Shown here: in pieces, positions 16,796 through 25,515 of the stretch
How the letters are laid out: every line of letters begins with the position of its first letter
How positions within the stretch are numbered: position 1 is the first letter of the stretch
Assembly: GCF_050113715.1 (NCBI RefSeq)
Contig: NZ_JBNJQR010000009.1
Location: 62,001-126,000 of the forward strand
Reading direction: 5' to 3'
Length of the DNA stretch: 64,000 nucleotides
From: Brevibacillus_H ginsengisoli
GTDB lineage: Bacteria; Bacillota; Bacilli; Brevibacillales; Brevibacillaceae
Position numbers and translations under genes: made by a program
The notes under the pieces: model-generated
What the model was told of the DNA's origin: nothing
Seen by the model: only the letters and a program-made list of their open reading frames with translations
The model's database searches: none

Positions 16796-17926
16796 TTATT
16801 GCAAAAAATGAATCGTTTTATTGGCAAGAGCGGCAACCTCGAGCCGCTCCAATGTTTTACAGTATTCATTCTTAATCTCTCCTTCTATCATTTCTAGGTC
16901 TTCCTCTAAATAATCCACTACGTTTATATCTTGTAACCAATCCCCAGGTTCTGCTTCCGGCTGGCTGATATTTTTCCAGGCATACTCCAGTTTTGGGCTG
17001 TAAATTCTCATCGCTCCCTTGCGAAGCAGGCAAGATTTTAACTTTAATGGATTGGTAATTCCCGGCGTACCTTCATTTACATCATTGAATAAATGCGGCC
17101 AGTAATCCTTCCTTGATCCAGTATGTGGATGACATTTCGCCCAATCCAGTGCCTGTCTATTAAATTCCTTATTCTTAAACAAAATGGTATATAGCCTTTT
17201 TCCAAGTAAAATTCTCTCATGGAGAGATTGGAATTGGTGAACTGTCTGCCCCTTTAAATTCTCACCTTCCGAAGGAAAAAGAATTTGATTAAATGACAAC
17301 CAACTCTGAAGGTGAAATTCAGTTTTGTTTAATACTTCTTTTAGATAATGGGGATTTTGAATGACCCTTTGTTCCAAGTAGCTTTGTTCATTGATAACTA
17401 ACGCTATACAATGAATATACGTATCTTGGACTCTCCAAAAATAGTTCCAAATCGTTTCCATAAAAAAAGAAATATTCAGTTGAGGCAGTAGATAAAACAT
17501 TGGTCTATTTTGCTTTAAACTCTCATCGTAAAGCAGGAATTGCGGGTATGCATCTTGGAAAATCAGCCAATTGCTGCGTTCTAAAAAATGAAAAAATGAT
17601 TCCTGCACCTTTTTTGAGAGCAGTTTGGTTAGAAACTCTCCCTTGAGATCGGTCATATTCCATCCGCCGTTCCGTGATACCATATGGGCTAAAAATGCCC
17701 AGTGGATTTCAGGATGCCGGAGATAAAACTCGAGATAGGCTTTTGTTCTAGTCACATTATTTAGGTTGTGTTCCTGTGTTATCCATCTAATTTTGTTCAA
17801 AAGATTTTTCTCTGAAAGAGTTAACTCATTGGAGAGGGCAGGGAAGTGTTTCTTTCTTTTCTTTAATTCCTCGCGAATCGTTTCAAGTGGTGTTTTTTGG
17901 CGATTTCCTATAAAAAAGATAGGAAT
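16796..17926 (-). CDS. DUF2515 family protein, N-terminus without a standard start
   Basis: The segment with TRTKAYLEFYLRHPEIHWAFL and MVSRNGGWNMTDLKGE is typical of DUF2515 proteins, which have no known activity. The first standard start in frame is TTG at 17800 (334 aa). However, protein-like sequence (PLETIREELKKRKKHFPAL) continues about 40 codons upstream without a stop, to an AAGGGAGGG site at 17928-17936 followed by ATT. Either a rare ATT start at about 17926 is used, or the upstream part is shortened or mutated. It is divergent from sqhC, a pairing seen in Bacillus, which hints at a link with the terpenoid pathway. Confidence 0.65.
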   Translation of the reverse strand: MPIFFIGNRQKTPLETIREELKKRKKHFPALSNELTLSEKNLLNKIRWITQEHNLNNVTRTKAYLEFYLRHPEIHWAFLAHMVSRNGGWNMTDLKGEFLTKLLSKKVQESFFHFLERSNWLIFQDAYPQFLLYDESLKQNRPMFYLLPQLNISFFMETIWNYFWRVQDTYIHCIALVINEQSYLEQRVIQNPHYLKEVLNKTEFHLQSWLSFNQILFPSEGENLKGQTVHQFQSLHERILLGKRLYTILFKNKEFNRQALDWAKCHPHTGSRKDYWPHLFNDVNEGTPGITNPLKLKSCLLRKGAMRIYSPKLEYAWKNISQPEAEPGDWLQDINVVDYLEEDLEMIEGEIKNEYCKTLERLEVAALANKTIHFLQ

Positions 17927-18011
17927 TCCCTCCCTTATGAATTCTCTATCGTTGAGCCGAATATGTTTAGCGTACAGATGCTTTTGCGGGAGGAAGGAGT
18001 GCTGGGGAACG

Positions 18012-19874
18012 ATGGATACTGTGAAAGGGATAAGATGGATAATTGAAACACTTCGAAAAGATCAATCTCCCGATGGGTCATGGGCCTATCCGTTTGATAC
18101 GGGTATTACTACCGATGCCTATATGATTATTTTATTAAGGACTTTAGAAATTAATGATGAGGATTTAATTGCAGGGCTTTGCCAAAGGATTTTAAGTAAA
18201 CAGCAGAAAAATGGAGCATGGAAGCTTTTTTATGATGAAGGAGAAGGAAACATTACCGCAACTTTAGATGCCTATTATGCACTGATTTTTTCAGGATTGT
18301 ACCGTGAAGAAGACGAGCGTCTTCGCGCCGCCAAAAAGTTTATTCTCACAAACGGCGGTTTATCGGAAGTGAGCATGTTAACGAAAATAATGCTGGCACT
18401 GACCGGACAATATAAATGGCCATCCTTTACCCCCTTGCCAATTCAAATCATTTTGCTTCCGAACGACTTCCCAATCAATTTCTTTTCTTTATCTGTTTTC
18501 GGAAGATCCAATCTGACCCCGATTATGATACTAGCTGATAAAAAGTTCTCCATTAAAACAGCAAATGCTCCTGACCTGTCAGATTTGAAATTGATAAGGG
18601 ATGATGAGGACGAGTGGATTCGCTCAAGTGAATGGCGCTCGCTGCTCTCCTTTATTCAGGACGGAGTCAAAAGATTGCTGGGCATCCCGAGGGAACTTCA
18701 TCGGTTAGCCCTTGAGCGTGCGGAAAAATATATGTTGGAACATCTGGAACGGGATGGAACTTTTTATAGTTATTTTAGCAGTACCTTTTTGATGATTTTT
18801 GCCCTGCTTTCGTTAGGGTATAAAAAAACTGATCCGGTCATTACCAAAGCCATCCATGGGATTAGGGCAATGAAATGCGAAATAAATGGCTACCCACATA
18901 TGCAATACACCACGGCTAATGTGTGGAATACCTCGCTAATAGGTTATACACTTCAGGCAGCAGGAATTTCGCACGAAAACCCGATGGTGACAAAGGCAAA
19001 CAAGTATTTGCTGAGCCGCCAACATGACCGCTTTGGCGACTGGGCCGTGCACAATCCGAGCAGCTTGCCGGGCGGATGGGGTTTTTCTGATGTGAATACT
19101 ATGAATCCAGACGTAGATGACACGACTGCCTCGTTAAGGTCCATATCCAGAATTTCGTCGCAGAAGCGGACTGCCTGGGAAAGAGGTATCCGCTGGTTTT
19201 TGACGATGCAAAACGATAATGGCGGTTGGCCTGCTTTTGAAAAGAATACCGATTCCAAGCTATTAGAATTCCTTCCGATTGAAAAGGGGCAGTTTCTGCT
19301 GATGGATCCCTCTTGTGCGGATTTGACCGGAAGAACGCTTGAATTTTTAGGGAATTATACGAACATTCCTACCAGCCATTCCGTTATCCAGAATGCTGTA
19401 AATTGGCTGTTAAAAAATCAGCAGAAGAATGGGGCGTGGTACGGGCGTTGGGGGATTTGTTATATTTACGGCACATGGGGTGCGATTACAGGTTTGAAAG
19501 CAGTGGGCATATCGAAAAGCCATCCAAGCATTCAAAAGGCGGAGGCATGGCTGAGAAGTTTCCAGAATTCGGACGGCGGGTGGGGCGAATCGTGCCAAAG
19601 TGACATTAAAAATACCTACGTTCCATTAAAGACGAGCACGCTGACGGATACGGCTTGGGCGTTGGATGCCTTGATAACAATTGCTGACCGACCGACTACA
19701 CCCATCCAAAAAGGAATAACCTATTTGCTGGATTCCCTTGAAAAAGAGGATTGGACCACTGACTATCCAAAAGGTCAAGGTATGGGAGGAGCTTTTTATA
19801 TCCATTATCATAGTTATCGGTATATATTTCCCCTGCTTGCTTTAGCGCATTATCGAAAGAAGTTTGAATATTGA
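18012..19874 (+). CDS. sqhC: Squalene-hopene/sporulenol-type terpene cyclase
   Basis: This membrane-associated class II triterpene cyclase protonates and cyclises squalene or tetraprenyl-curcumene-type substrates, giving hopanoids or sporulenol. The catalytic acid motif DVDD is at residues 367-370. Several QW repeats are visible (QSPDGSW, QQKNGAW, QNDNGGW, QQKNGAWYGRWG, QNSDGGWGE). The ATG at 18012 gives 620 aa, the usual length, with AGGAAGGAG about 12 bases upstream. Upstream in-frame codons to 17766 overlap the divergent DUF2515 gene and are rejected. In spore formers the product stiffens spore membranes. It is the last gene before displaced rlmD end no. 3. Confidence 0.9.
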   Translation: MDTVKGIRWIIETLRKDQSPDGSWAYPFDTGITTDAYMIILLRTLEINDEDLIAGLCQRILSKQQKNGAWKLFYDEGEGNITATLDAYYALIFSGLYREEDERLRAAKKFILTNGGLSEVSMLTKIMLALTGQYKWPSFTPLPIQIILLPNDFPINFFSLSVFGRSNLTPIMILADKKFSIKTANAPDLSDLKLIRDDEDEWIRSSEWRSLLSFIQDGVKRLLGIPRELHRLALERAEKYMLEHLERDGTFYSYFSSTFLMIFALLSLGYKKTDPVITKAIHGIRAMKCEINGYPHMQYTTANVWNTSLIGYTLQAAGISHENPMVTKANKYLLSRQHDRFGDWAVHNPSSLPGGWGFSDVNTMNPDVDDTTASLRSISRISSQKRTAWERGIRWFLTMQNDNGGWPAFEKNTDSKLLEFLPIEKGQFLLMDPSCADLTGRTLEFLGNYTNIPTSHSVIQNAVNWLLKNQQKNGAWYGRWGICYIYGTWGAITGLKAVGISKSHPSIQKAEAWLRSFQNSDGGWGESCQSDIKNTYVPLKTSTLTDTAWALDALITIADRPTTPIQKGITYLLDSLEKEDWTTDYPKGQGMGGAFYIHYHSYRYIFPLLALAHYRKKFEY

Positions 19875-19920
19875 AACGAGCATTGGCGAAAGCACTTCGT
19901 ACATGTTCACACTGATTACT

Positions 19921-19935
19921 CGAGTCATGTTGAGA
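19921..19935 (+). repeat. Perfect 15-bp direct repeat, left copy (element C)
   Basis: CGAGTCATGTTGAGA is identical to 23490-23504, 3.57 kb away. Both copies sit in the same frame of rlmD C-terminal remnants, as expected for attL and attR of one insertion. Confidence 0.75.
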
Positions 19936-19991
19936 GTGTGGTTATTAGCGAAGAAATAGCGAGAGAAAGTTTTTTGTATATAAGCAAATCT

Positions 19992-20023
19992 CAAAATAAC
20001 CTACTGAATAGTGGGTTATTTTG
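19992..20023 (+). terminator. Terminator of displaced rlmD end no. 3
   Basis: CAAAATAACCTACT (19992-20005) pairs with AGTGGGTTATTTTG (20010-20023), 14 bp with one G-T pair and a four-base loop. Confidence 0.75.
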
Positions 20024-20085
20024 ATTTTAATTGGAGGGAATAGTAGAAAATTGTCGAAAGGATGTTTTAGAAAGGAAGGAAAAAT

Positions 20086-20988
20086 ATGACTGTTAATAAC
20101 CAATTAAAATACATATCAACAACAAGTTTATCTAAGTTAATTGAAGTTCCTACCAGTGAACTTTTTTCCTATCTAGTTCAGCTGGGGTGGATTGAAAGAA
20201 AAGATGAACACTGGAAGTTAACTGAGCTTGGTATTGAAAAGGGTGGTCAAATAAAATCGGATTCTCTTCGGGGATCTTGGATAGCGTGGCCTGAAAGCAT
20301 TAAAGATGATTTAGACTTAGTTAAGAGAATGAAAAATAAGGATGTGAAGATGCTGAATACAACCTCATTAAGTGAGGTATTCAGTGTATCTAGAAATCGA
20401 TTAAATCCTATCCTGTCTGAGCTAGGTTGGGTAGAGAGAGAACGTAAAGGGTGGGTATTAACAAAGCTCGGAAAGAGTTTAGGTGGTAAGCAACTAGAGT
20501 ATGAAAAAACAGGCATTCCGTTTGTAGCTTGGCCTGAAGGTATTATAGAAAACAAGCGTTTAAAAGAAACGTTCAAGGTAATTAGCGGCGATTCATCTCA
20601 AGAAAAGGATGAGCCAAATTCAAATTCGGTTGGGTTTAGAGAAAAATTTGAAGCGAAGCTAAGAACAGCAGATGGGCATTATGTTCGTTCAAAAGCTGAA
20701 ATGCTCATTGATAACTGGCTGTACATGTCAGAAATAGTACATGCCTACGAACGTAAACTGCCTATTGAAGAGGAAGTATATTGTGACTTCTATCTACCAG
20801 TCGGTAAAGTATACATTGAATACTGGGGTTATGAGAACGATGAAAAATATAATGAGAGAAAAACAAGAAAGCTAGAAATCTACCAAAAATATGATTTTAA
20901 GCTAATAGAACTAAATGATGCAGATATTATGAATTTAGACGATACCTTACCAAAAAAATTATTGAAGTTTGGAATACAGACTTTCTGA
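20086..20988 (+). CDS. Tandem winged-helix protein with Vsr-like PD-(D/E)XK nuclease domain
   Basis: The 300-aa protein has two copies of a module of about 75 residues. Each has a helix-turn-helix (TTSLSKLIEVPTSEL and TTSLSEVFSVSRNRL), a LGW stretch, a LTELG or LTKLG stretch and a final AWPE(S/G)I. The C-terminal domain has E205 in RSKAEMLID, D234 in CDFYLP and E245 in YIEYWG, the order expected of Vsr/PD-(D/E)XK endonucleases, then a K/R-rich helix and LIELNDADI. It is first in the three-gene cassette of element C, 43 bp before the Mrr gene, with AAGGAAGG before the ATG. It probably binds and cuts DNA. Confidence 0.72.
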   Translation: MTVNNQLKYISTTSLSKLIEVPTSELFSYLVQLGWIERKDEHWKLTELGIEKGGQIKSDSLRGSWIAWPESIKDDLDLVKRMKNKDVKMLNTTSLSEVFSVSRNRLNPILSELGWVERERKGWVLTKLGKSLGGKQLEYEKTGIPFVAWPEGIIENKRLKETFKVISGDSSQEKDEPNSNSVGFREKFEAKLRTADGHYVRSKAEMLIDNWLYMSEIVHAYERKLPIEEEVYCDFYLPVGKVYIEYWGYENDEKYNERKTRKLEIYQKYDFKLIELNDADIMNLDDTLPKKLLKFGIQTF

Positions 20989-21031
20989 TAGGTTTAACAA
21001 ACTATGACTTTTACATGATAGGGGAAAGTAG

Positions 21032-21682
21032 ATGGAATTAATTTTAATTATTCTTACCTTAATAATCGTATGTCTTTTTATCCTATTGAAGTGTGGGATT
21101 TTAACAAAGAAGGCACCAACAATCAGCGAGGATAATTTTGAATCAATTGATCCGCTAGCGATAGACATACATGATATAGATAAAATGGTTGACGGTTCAG
21201 AGTTTGAAATGTATTTATATAGACTATTTGATGCACTGGGATACAAAGAAGTTTATAAAACCGTAGGAAGTAGAGATTTTGGTGCTGATTTAGTTTTTAC
21301 TGATCGTTCCGGGGCTCGTAATGTAGTACAGGCCAAACGATATAGTATTGATAATCCAGTAGGGTTGGGTGGAGTACAAGAAGTATATTCCTCTATGCGA
21401 TTTTATAAGGCTAAGAAGTCAATTGTCATTGCAACGACTACATATACCGATTCATGTGAAAAGTTGGCAGGTTACAATGGCGTAAAATTATTAGATCGTT
21501 CAGATTTAATTTCTATTATTGAAGAATTTAAACAAGGGAATGCAGAAAAAGCAAAAGATATTATTGAGGCAGAGCCAAGAGTAATTCTGGACTCGTGGTC
21601 TCAATACATGAACACGAATACTGATATTAAGAAAGATAAGAAAGCAGAGAAATTATTACGAGATACAAAATTATTTAATTAG
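21032..21682 (+). CDS. Membrane-anchored Mrr-like restriction endonuclease
   Basis: One N-terminal transmembrane helix (about residues 2-20, ILIILTLIIVCLFILL) is followed by an Mrr-cat domain: FEMYLYRLFDALGY, D82 and D86 in SRDFGADLV, and Q100-A-K102. This D...QxK core is complete. The protein has 216 aa. Mrr-type nucleases cleave DNA, often modified DNA; the anchor would place it at the membrane where phage DNA enters. It lies 43 bp after the Vsr-like gene and 44 bp before the RT gene on the same strand. Confidence 0.82.
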   Translation: MELILIILTLIIVCLFILLKCGILTKKAPTISEDNFESIDPLAIDIHDIDKMVDGSEFEMYLYRLFDALGYKEVYKTVGSRDFGADLVFTDRSGARNVVQAKRYSIDNPVGLGGVQEVYSSMRFYKAKKSIVIATTTYTDSCEKLAGYNGVKLLDRSDLISIIEEFKQGNAEKAKDIIEAEPRVILDSWSQYMNTNTDIKKDKKAEKLLRDTKLFN

Positions 21683-21726
21683 AATAAATAACAGAACTCT
21701 ATTAAAAAATAAATATGGAGGAAACA

Positions 21727-23280
21727 ATGAAACTTAATAATGCATATAATTTTAAAAATCCAGTAAAGCATTTTTTAAATGTAGATTCCCTTAAATTTCC
21801 GGATGATGTATCTTCAATGGATATTAAGAAGTTGAGCTGGGTTGAACCCTTTAGTTTCAGAGTGAAAAAGCAAGATGATAAGTATCGCACTCTAAAGATG
21901 CCTAATATCTTGAATTTTGCATGTGCGTATGAGCAATTTAAAAGTTTACCTAATTTCGACAATGTTAAGATGCTAGATTTCTCTCATAAACGACTATCTA
22001 CGAATATCGAGACTGGGGATTTTAAATCTGGTGAATATGAAAAACAATTACAAGAAGATTTCGAAAGATTATGTGTATATGATAATTTGATAAGGATGGA
22101 TATAAAAGAATACTATGGGAGAATCTATACACATCATATCGATTTTAAGGACAAAAAAGAAAATTATTTATCTAATTTGAATTTAGGTGGAACGAATGGG
22201 TTACTAATGGGCAACTATTTGTCGCTATATTTTGCAGAAACTATTTTAAAATCTATAAGTGATGATATAGCGCAAGAAATAATTGATGCTAATATTGAAT
22301 GTGAGTTCTCGTATTTCTCGGATGATTTTTATTTCTTCTGCAACAAGAATGATAATGAGAAAGTGGTTACGATTTTTGATAAGGTTTTAGAAAAATATCA
22401 CTTTGAAAGAAACGAAAACAAAAAGGAAGTATGGGATTATGAAACTTATAATAACTACAATCTAGTCGCAAGATATTGGAAAAAACTAATTGCTCATTGC
22501 AATATTAGATTTAATGAAGAGAGAGATAATAATAAGCTATATTTTATTAATCAACTAGTGTATAGAATGTCTAATTTGAAGGATGACAAACTTAAAACTG
22601 TTTTTATCAATAATTTTTTTAAGACTAGATATTTTATGGAACTTGACCTTGAGAAATATCAGATTAAGAGATATGACTATCATCAGATCTGCTTTATTAT
22701 GAAATTTTCACCCGAGGTTATGTTGTATGCAGCTAATAAATTTAGTGCGATGAGCAATTTTGATTCTTGTAGATTATACAAATTTTTAAAAGTTAGATAT
22801 AGAGAGGCACTGCAAGGATCATTTAATGAAGAACAACTCTATTATTACTATGCCATTAAAATGTTTGGTTTTACAGACATTTTAGAGGGGTTGAAAGATG
22901 TAGTACTAATGTCAAATAATCAAATATTAATATCCTATTATTTAATGGATGGCATATTTAACGATCAAGATAAAGATGTTTTAAAGGAATATACAGATGA
23001 AAAATATTGGTTTCAGAATTACCATTTGATTATGTATTCGGATTCTTTACTCAACGATTTAGAAAACAGTATAAGGAAGTATTTAATACCCGTAAAAGCA
23101 GATAAAGATAGACAAAAGGAATCTTACATGACTTTTTATAAAGAGAATTTAGGAATGAGAAATTCAATAATAAGAGATTTCGGAAAAGTAGACGATGAAA
23201 TTCAAAGGTATATATTACTAAGAATAGAGGAAGGTGAGGCTGCATTTGAAGAAGAGGAGGACGAAGAGATAATAATATAA
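21727..23280 (+). CDS. Reverse transcriptase-like protein of the Abi/UG (defence RT) type
   Basis: This protein has 517 aa from the ATG at 21727, which has GGAGG five bases upstream; the in-frame ATG at 21715 has no such site. RT motif A is MDIKEYYGRIYTHHI with D125, motif B is GGTNGLLMGNYLS (about 154-166), and motif C is YFSDD with D199-D200. The YxDD is changed to FSDD but the catalytic aspartates remain. The IYTH and TNG..MG..LS wording resembles the AbiA/AbiK-like and unknown-group RTs linked to phage defence, rather than group II intron or retron RTs. The long helical C-terminal half (about 260-500) ends in an acidic tail (EEEEDEEIII). No group II intron RNA, msr/msd or maturase domain is visible. 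Confidence 0.8.
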   Translation: MKLNNAYNFKNPVKHFLNVDSLKFPDDVSSMDIKKLSWVEPFSFRVKKQDDKYRTLKMPNILNFACAYEQFKSLPNFDNVKMLDFSHKRLSTNIETGDFKSGEYEKQLQEDFERLCVYDNLIRMDIKEYYGRIYTHHIDFKDKKENYLSNLNLGGTNGLLMGNYLSLYFAETILKSISDDIAQEIIDANIECEFSYFSDDFYFFCNKNDNEKVVTIFDKVLEKYHFERNENKKEVWDYETYNNYNLVARYWKKLIAHCNIRFNEERDNNKLYFINQLVYRMSNLKDDKLKTVFINNFFKTRYFMELDLEKYQIKRYDYHQICFIMKFSPEVMLYAANKFSAMSNFDSCRLYKFLKVRYREALQGSFNEEQLYYYYAIKMFGFTDILEGLKDVVLMSNNQILISYYLMDGIFNDQDKDVLKEYTDEKYWFQNYHLIMYSDSLLNDLENSIRKYLIPVKADKDRQKESYMTFYKENLGMRNSIIRDFGKVDDEIQRYILLRIEEGEAAFEEEEDEEIII

Positions 23281-23365
23281 GAGCATCTGGAATATTGGAG
23301 GAAATCCTCTTAGGTGATCTTAATATCTTAAAATATTTAAAAATACCTATGTAATTCTTACTAAT

Positions 23366-23384
23366 TGACCACATTTTGACCACA
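23366..23384 (+). repeat. Paired TGACCACA repeats, right end of element C
   Basis: TGACCACA at 23366-23373 and 23377-23384, three bases apart, lie about 105 bp before the 23490 core. Sequence, orientation and distance match those at the right end of element A. Confidence 0.7.
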
Positions 23385-23482
23385 CAATTACATATGTTAA
23401 TTCGTCTTTGGATTAACGAGGATTAACAAATGCAATAAAAACACACTAGAAGTAATATTATTTCATCACCGATTCATATTAC

Positions 23483-23533
23483 CACAATACGAGTCATGTT
23501 GAGACGGTCTGTCAATTGATAAAGAAATTGTAA
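23483..23533 (+). pseudogene. Displaced rlmD 3' end no. 4 (right border of element C)
   Basis: In frame this reads HNTSHVETVCQLIKKL and a stop. SHVETV is a frequent variant of the RumA C-terminal motif. It contains the second copy of the 15-bp repeat (23490-23504). Confidence 0.7.
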
Positions 23534-23595
23534 CCCCAAAATAAACCCGTGAAAAAATCGAATATTGACATGATAAAATCGGGGAAGGGATGAAT

Positions 23596-23645
23596 GGAGA
23601 ACGGGGGAAAACCCAGATCCATCAAGCCTTTCCCCTGTTTTTATA
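23596..23645 (+). terminator. Terminator after displaced rlmD end no. 4
   Basis: AACGGGGGAAA and TTTCCCCTGTT form an 11-bp stem with one G-T pair and are followed by a T-run. Confidence 0.7.
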
Positions 23646-23802
23646 TCAAGACATTATTCAGACTATAATAAAGTCGTGACAGAAAAAGTCTGGTCAAAAA
23701 TCGGGAAAATCATTGCTTTGTAGTAAGAGTGTATTAATTGATGAAACGGTGGAACGCGGGTTAAAGGGCTGATGGACGTAAGAACAGAAAGGATAGGGCT
23801 CC

Positions 23803-24777
23803 GTGTCAAAAAACGATAATATGCTGGCAATTCTTTGGATGCTGAATTCAGGAGCAAAAATAACGGCGAAACAAATTGCGGAAAAGTTAGAGATAAACGT
23901 GCGAACCGTATACCGTTATATGGATTCGCTTTGCGCCAGTGGAGTACCGATCGTCTCTGATGCAGGACAGAATGGCGGGTATAGCTTGCTGAACAATTTC
24001 ATCAATGCGCCTTTGATCTTTGATGTTGAAGAACAAAAAGCGTTGATTCATGCTGCCGTATTTGCAAAAGAAGCAGGGTACCCTTTCAGCGAGACATTAA
24101 GCAAAGCCACAGAAAAATTGAAAATGTATTCAAACCAGGAACAGGAAAGCATTCTCAAGCGCCATTTAACTGGCTTTGAAGTGATAAGCCGTAATATTGA
24201 CCCTTCTGTTAAGCCAACATTAGTAGAACTGGAGCGGGCTGTAGCAAACGAGTATTCTGTAGAAATTGAATACCGCACAACCCATGAAGAACAACCAAGG
24301 CAAAGGGTGATTGATCCTTATGGTGTGATTTATTGGAATAATAAATGGTATACGATTGGGTTTTGTCATCTGCGGTGTGAAATTAGAAGTTTCCGGGCTG
24401 AACGGATTTTACAGATAAAACAAACGCAAATGGTGTTTAAACGGCCTGAATCTTTTTCTGCCAAAGAGTTTTTTTTACAGAATCTATTGCCGGATCTGAC
24501 GGATAAAGATGGGCTGATTTCATTAATTATACGGGGCAGGGCAGAGGCTTTGGACGACTTGTGCATTCATTGGTTTTTAGGTCATCATCTAAAAGAGAGA
24601 ACAACAAATCAAGCTGTCTTTTTACTTGACGAACGAGCAATTCATGCCTATGTGCCGAATTTTCTTTTATCCTATGGGAAGGCGATTCAGGTAATTGAAC
24701 CACAGAGTTTGAAGATGAAACTCGTTGCTGTCGCATCAGAGTTAATGGAATACTATCAGAATGAACAGCTTCACTGA
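23803..24777 (+). CDS. DeoR-type HTH / WYL-domain transcriptional regulator
   Basis: The 324-aa regulator has an N-terminal winged helix (MLAILWMLNSGAKITAKQIA, about residues 6-60) and a WYL domain (about 145-230) with IDPYGVIYWNNKWYTIGFCH, followed by a WCX region. WYL proteins sense small ligands or nucleic acids. The GTG start follows AAAGGATAGG. The stop codon is buried in the arm of the terminator. The downstream PfpI-like gene may be its target. Confidence 0.85.
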   Translation: MSKNDNMLAILWMLNSGAKITAKQIAEKLEINVRTVYRYMDSLCASGVPIVSDAGQNGGYSLLNNFINAPLIFDVEEQKALIHAAVFAKEAGYPFSETLSKATEKLKMYSNQEQESILKRHLTGFEVISRNIDPSVKPTLVELERAVANEYSVEIEYRTTHEEQPRQRVIDPYGVIYWNNKWYTIGFCHLRCEIRSFRAERILQIKQTQMVFKRPESFSAKEFFLQNLLPDLTDKDGLISLIIRGRAEALDDLCIHWFLGHHLKERTTNQAVFLLDERAIHAYVPNFLLSYGKAIQVIEPQSLKMKLVAVASELMEYYQNEQLH

Positions 24778-24800
24778 CAGCCGTTGTCAGTGAAGCTGTT
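24764..24800 (+). terminator. Terminator of the WYL regulator gene
   Basis: A perfect 16-bp stem (AACAGCTTCACTGACA / TGTCAGTGAAGCTGTT) with a five-base loop is followed by TTATT. The CDS stop lies inside the left arm. Confidence 0.88.
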
Positions 24801-24881
24801 TTATTATGAGAAAAGGGGTTCAACAATCCCAAAAATGATGGATTACCATCAATGAATTGTAAAAAGGTGGAGGACATGCAA

Positions 24882-25508
24882 ATGAATAATACTGTCTATC
24901 TCTATGTATTTGATACGATGGCAGACTGGGAAATAGGTTACTTATCTGCCGAACTAAATTCGGGAAGATATTATAAGAAAGGACTGACACCATCAAAAAT
25001 AGTTACGGTGGGAATTGAAAAGACCCCTGTGATTACAAAGGGAGGCTTAAAAATATTACCTGATCGTAAGCTGGATGAGTGCAGTATTAAAAACGCAGAT
25101 GCTTTGATTCTACCGGGTGGAGATACGTGGGCGGAGACAATTCACGAACCTATACTAAAAATAGTCGAGCAGTGTTTAATAGAGAATATTGTTGTAGCAG
25201 CGATTTGCGGTGCTACAGTAGGACTGGCTAAGAAAGGATTGTTGGATTCGCGATGGCATACAAGCAATGACTTAGAATACCTTAAAATGATATGTCCCAC
25301 CTATACCGGAGAAAAGTACTACAAGAAGGAGTCCGCCGTAACGGATGGAAAATTGATTACTGCTTCTGGAGTAGCTCCATTGGAATTTGCTTTACATGTC
25401 TTGAAGTCCTTAGATGTATGTACATCCCAAACATTAGACGCTTGGTATAATCTTAATAAAACGCATGAACCGAAATATTTCTACGAGATGATGAATTCAA
25501 TCCAATGA
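24882..25508 (+). CDS. DJ-1/PfpI family protein (class I glutamine amidotransferase-like)
   Basis: This single-domain protein has the nucleophile elbow cysteine in AAICGATVGLAKKG, an acidic residue in the DTMADWEIGYL loop, and ALILPGGDTW before it. The family includes proteases, glyoxalases and chaperones, so the activity is open. Three in-frame ATGs occur (24852, 24876, 24882). The last has GGAGG eight bases upstream and is preferred, giving 208 aa. A long hairpin follows. Confidence 0.82.
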   Translation: MNNTVYLYVFDTMADWEIGYLSAELNSGRYYKKGLTPSKIVTVGIEKTPVITKGGLKILPDRKLDECSIKNADALILPGGDTWAETIHEPILKIVEQCLIENIVVAAICGATVGLAKKGLLDSRWHTSNDLEYLKMICPTYTGEKYYKKESAVTDGKLITASGVAPLEFALHVLKSLDVCTSQTLDAWYNLNKTHEPKYFYEMMNSIQ

Positions 25509-25515
25509 AGGTGAA

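Larger units (their letters stand above)
19893..20024 (+). pseudogene. Displaced rlmD 3' end no. 3 (left border of element C)
   Basis: In frame this reads HFVHVHTDYSSHVESVVISE, continuing to a stop at 20022-20024. The SHVESVV core matches the RlmD C-terminus. It contains CGAGTCATGTTGAGA at 19921-19935, repeated exactly at 23490-23504. Its end overlaps a terminator hairpin. Confidence 0.65.

Noticed and set aside
17766..18011. N-terminal extension of sqhC by 82 codons
   Set aside because: It overlaps the divergent DUF2515 coding region; family length and the ribosome-binding site fit the ATG at 18012.
21727..23280. Interpretation of the RT as a group II intron or retron component
   Set aside because: No intron RNA domains, maturase or endonuclease domain, and no msr/msd-like inverted repeats were seen around the gene. 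The motif wording fits Abi/UG RTs better.
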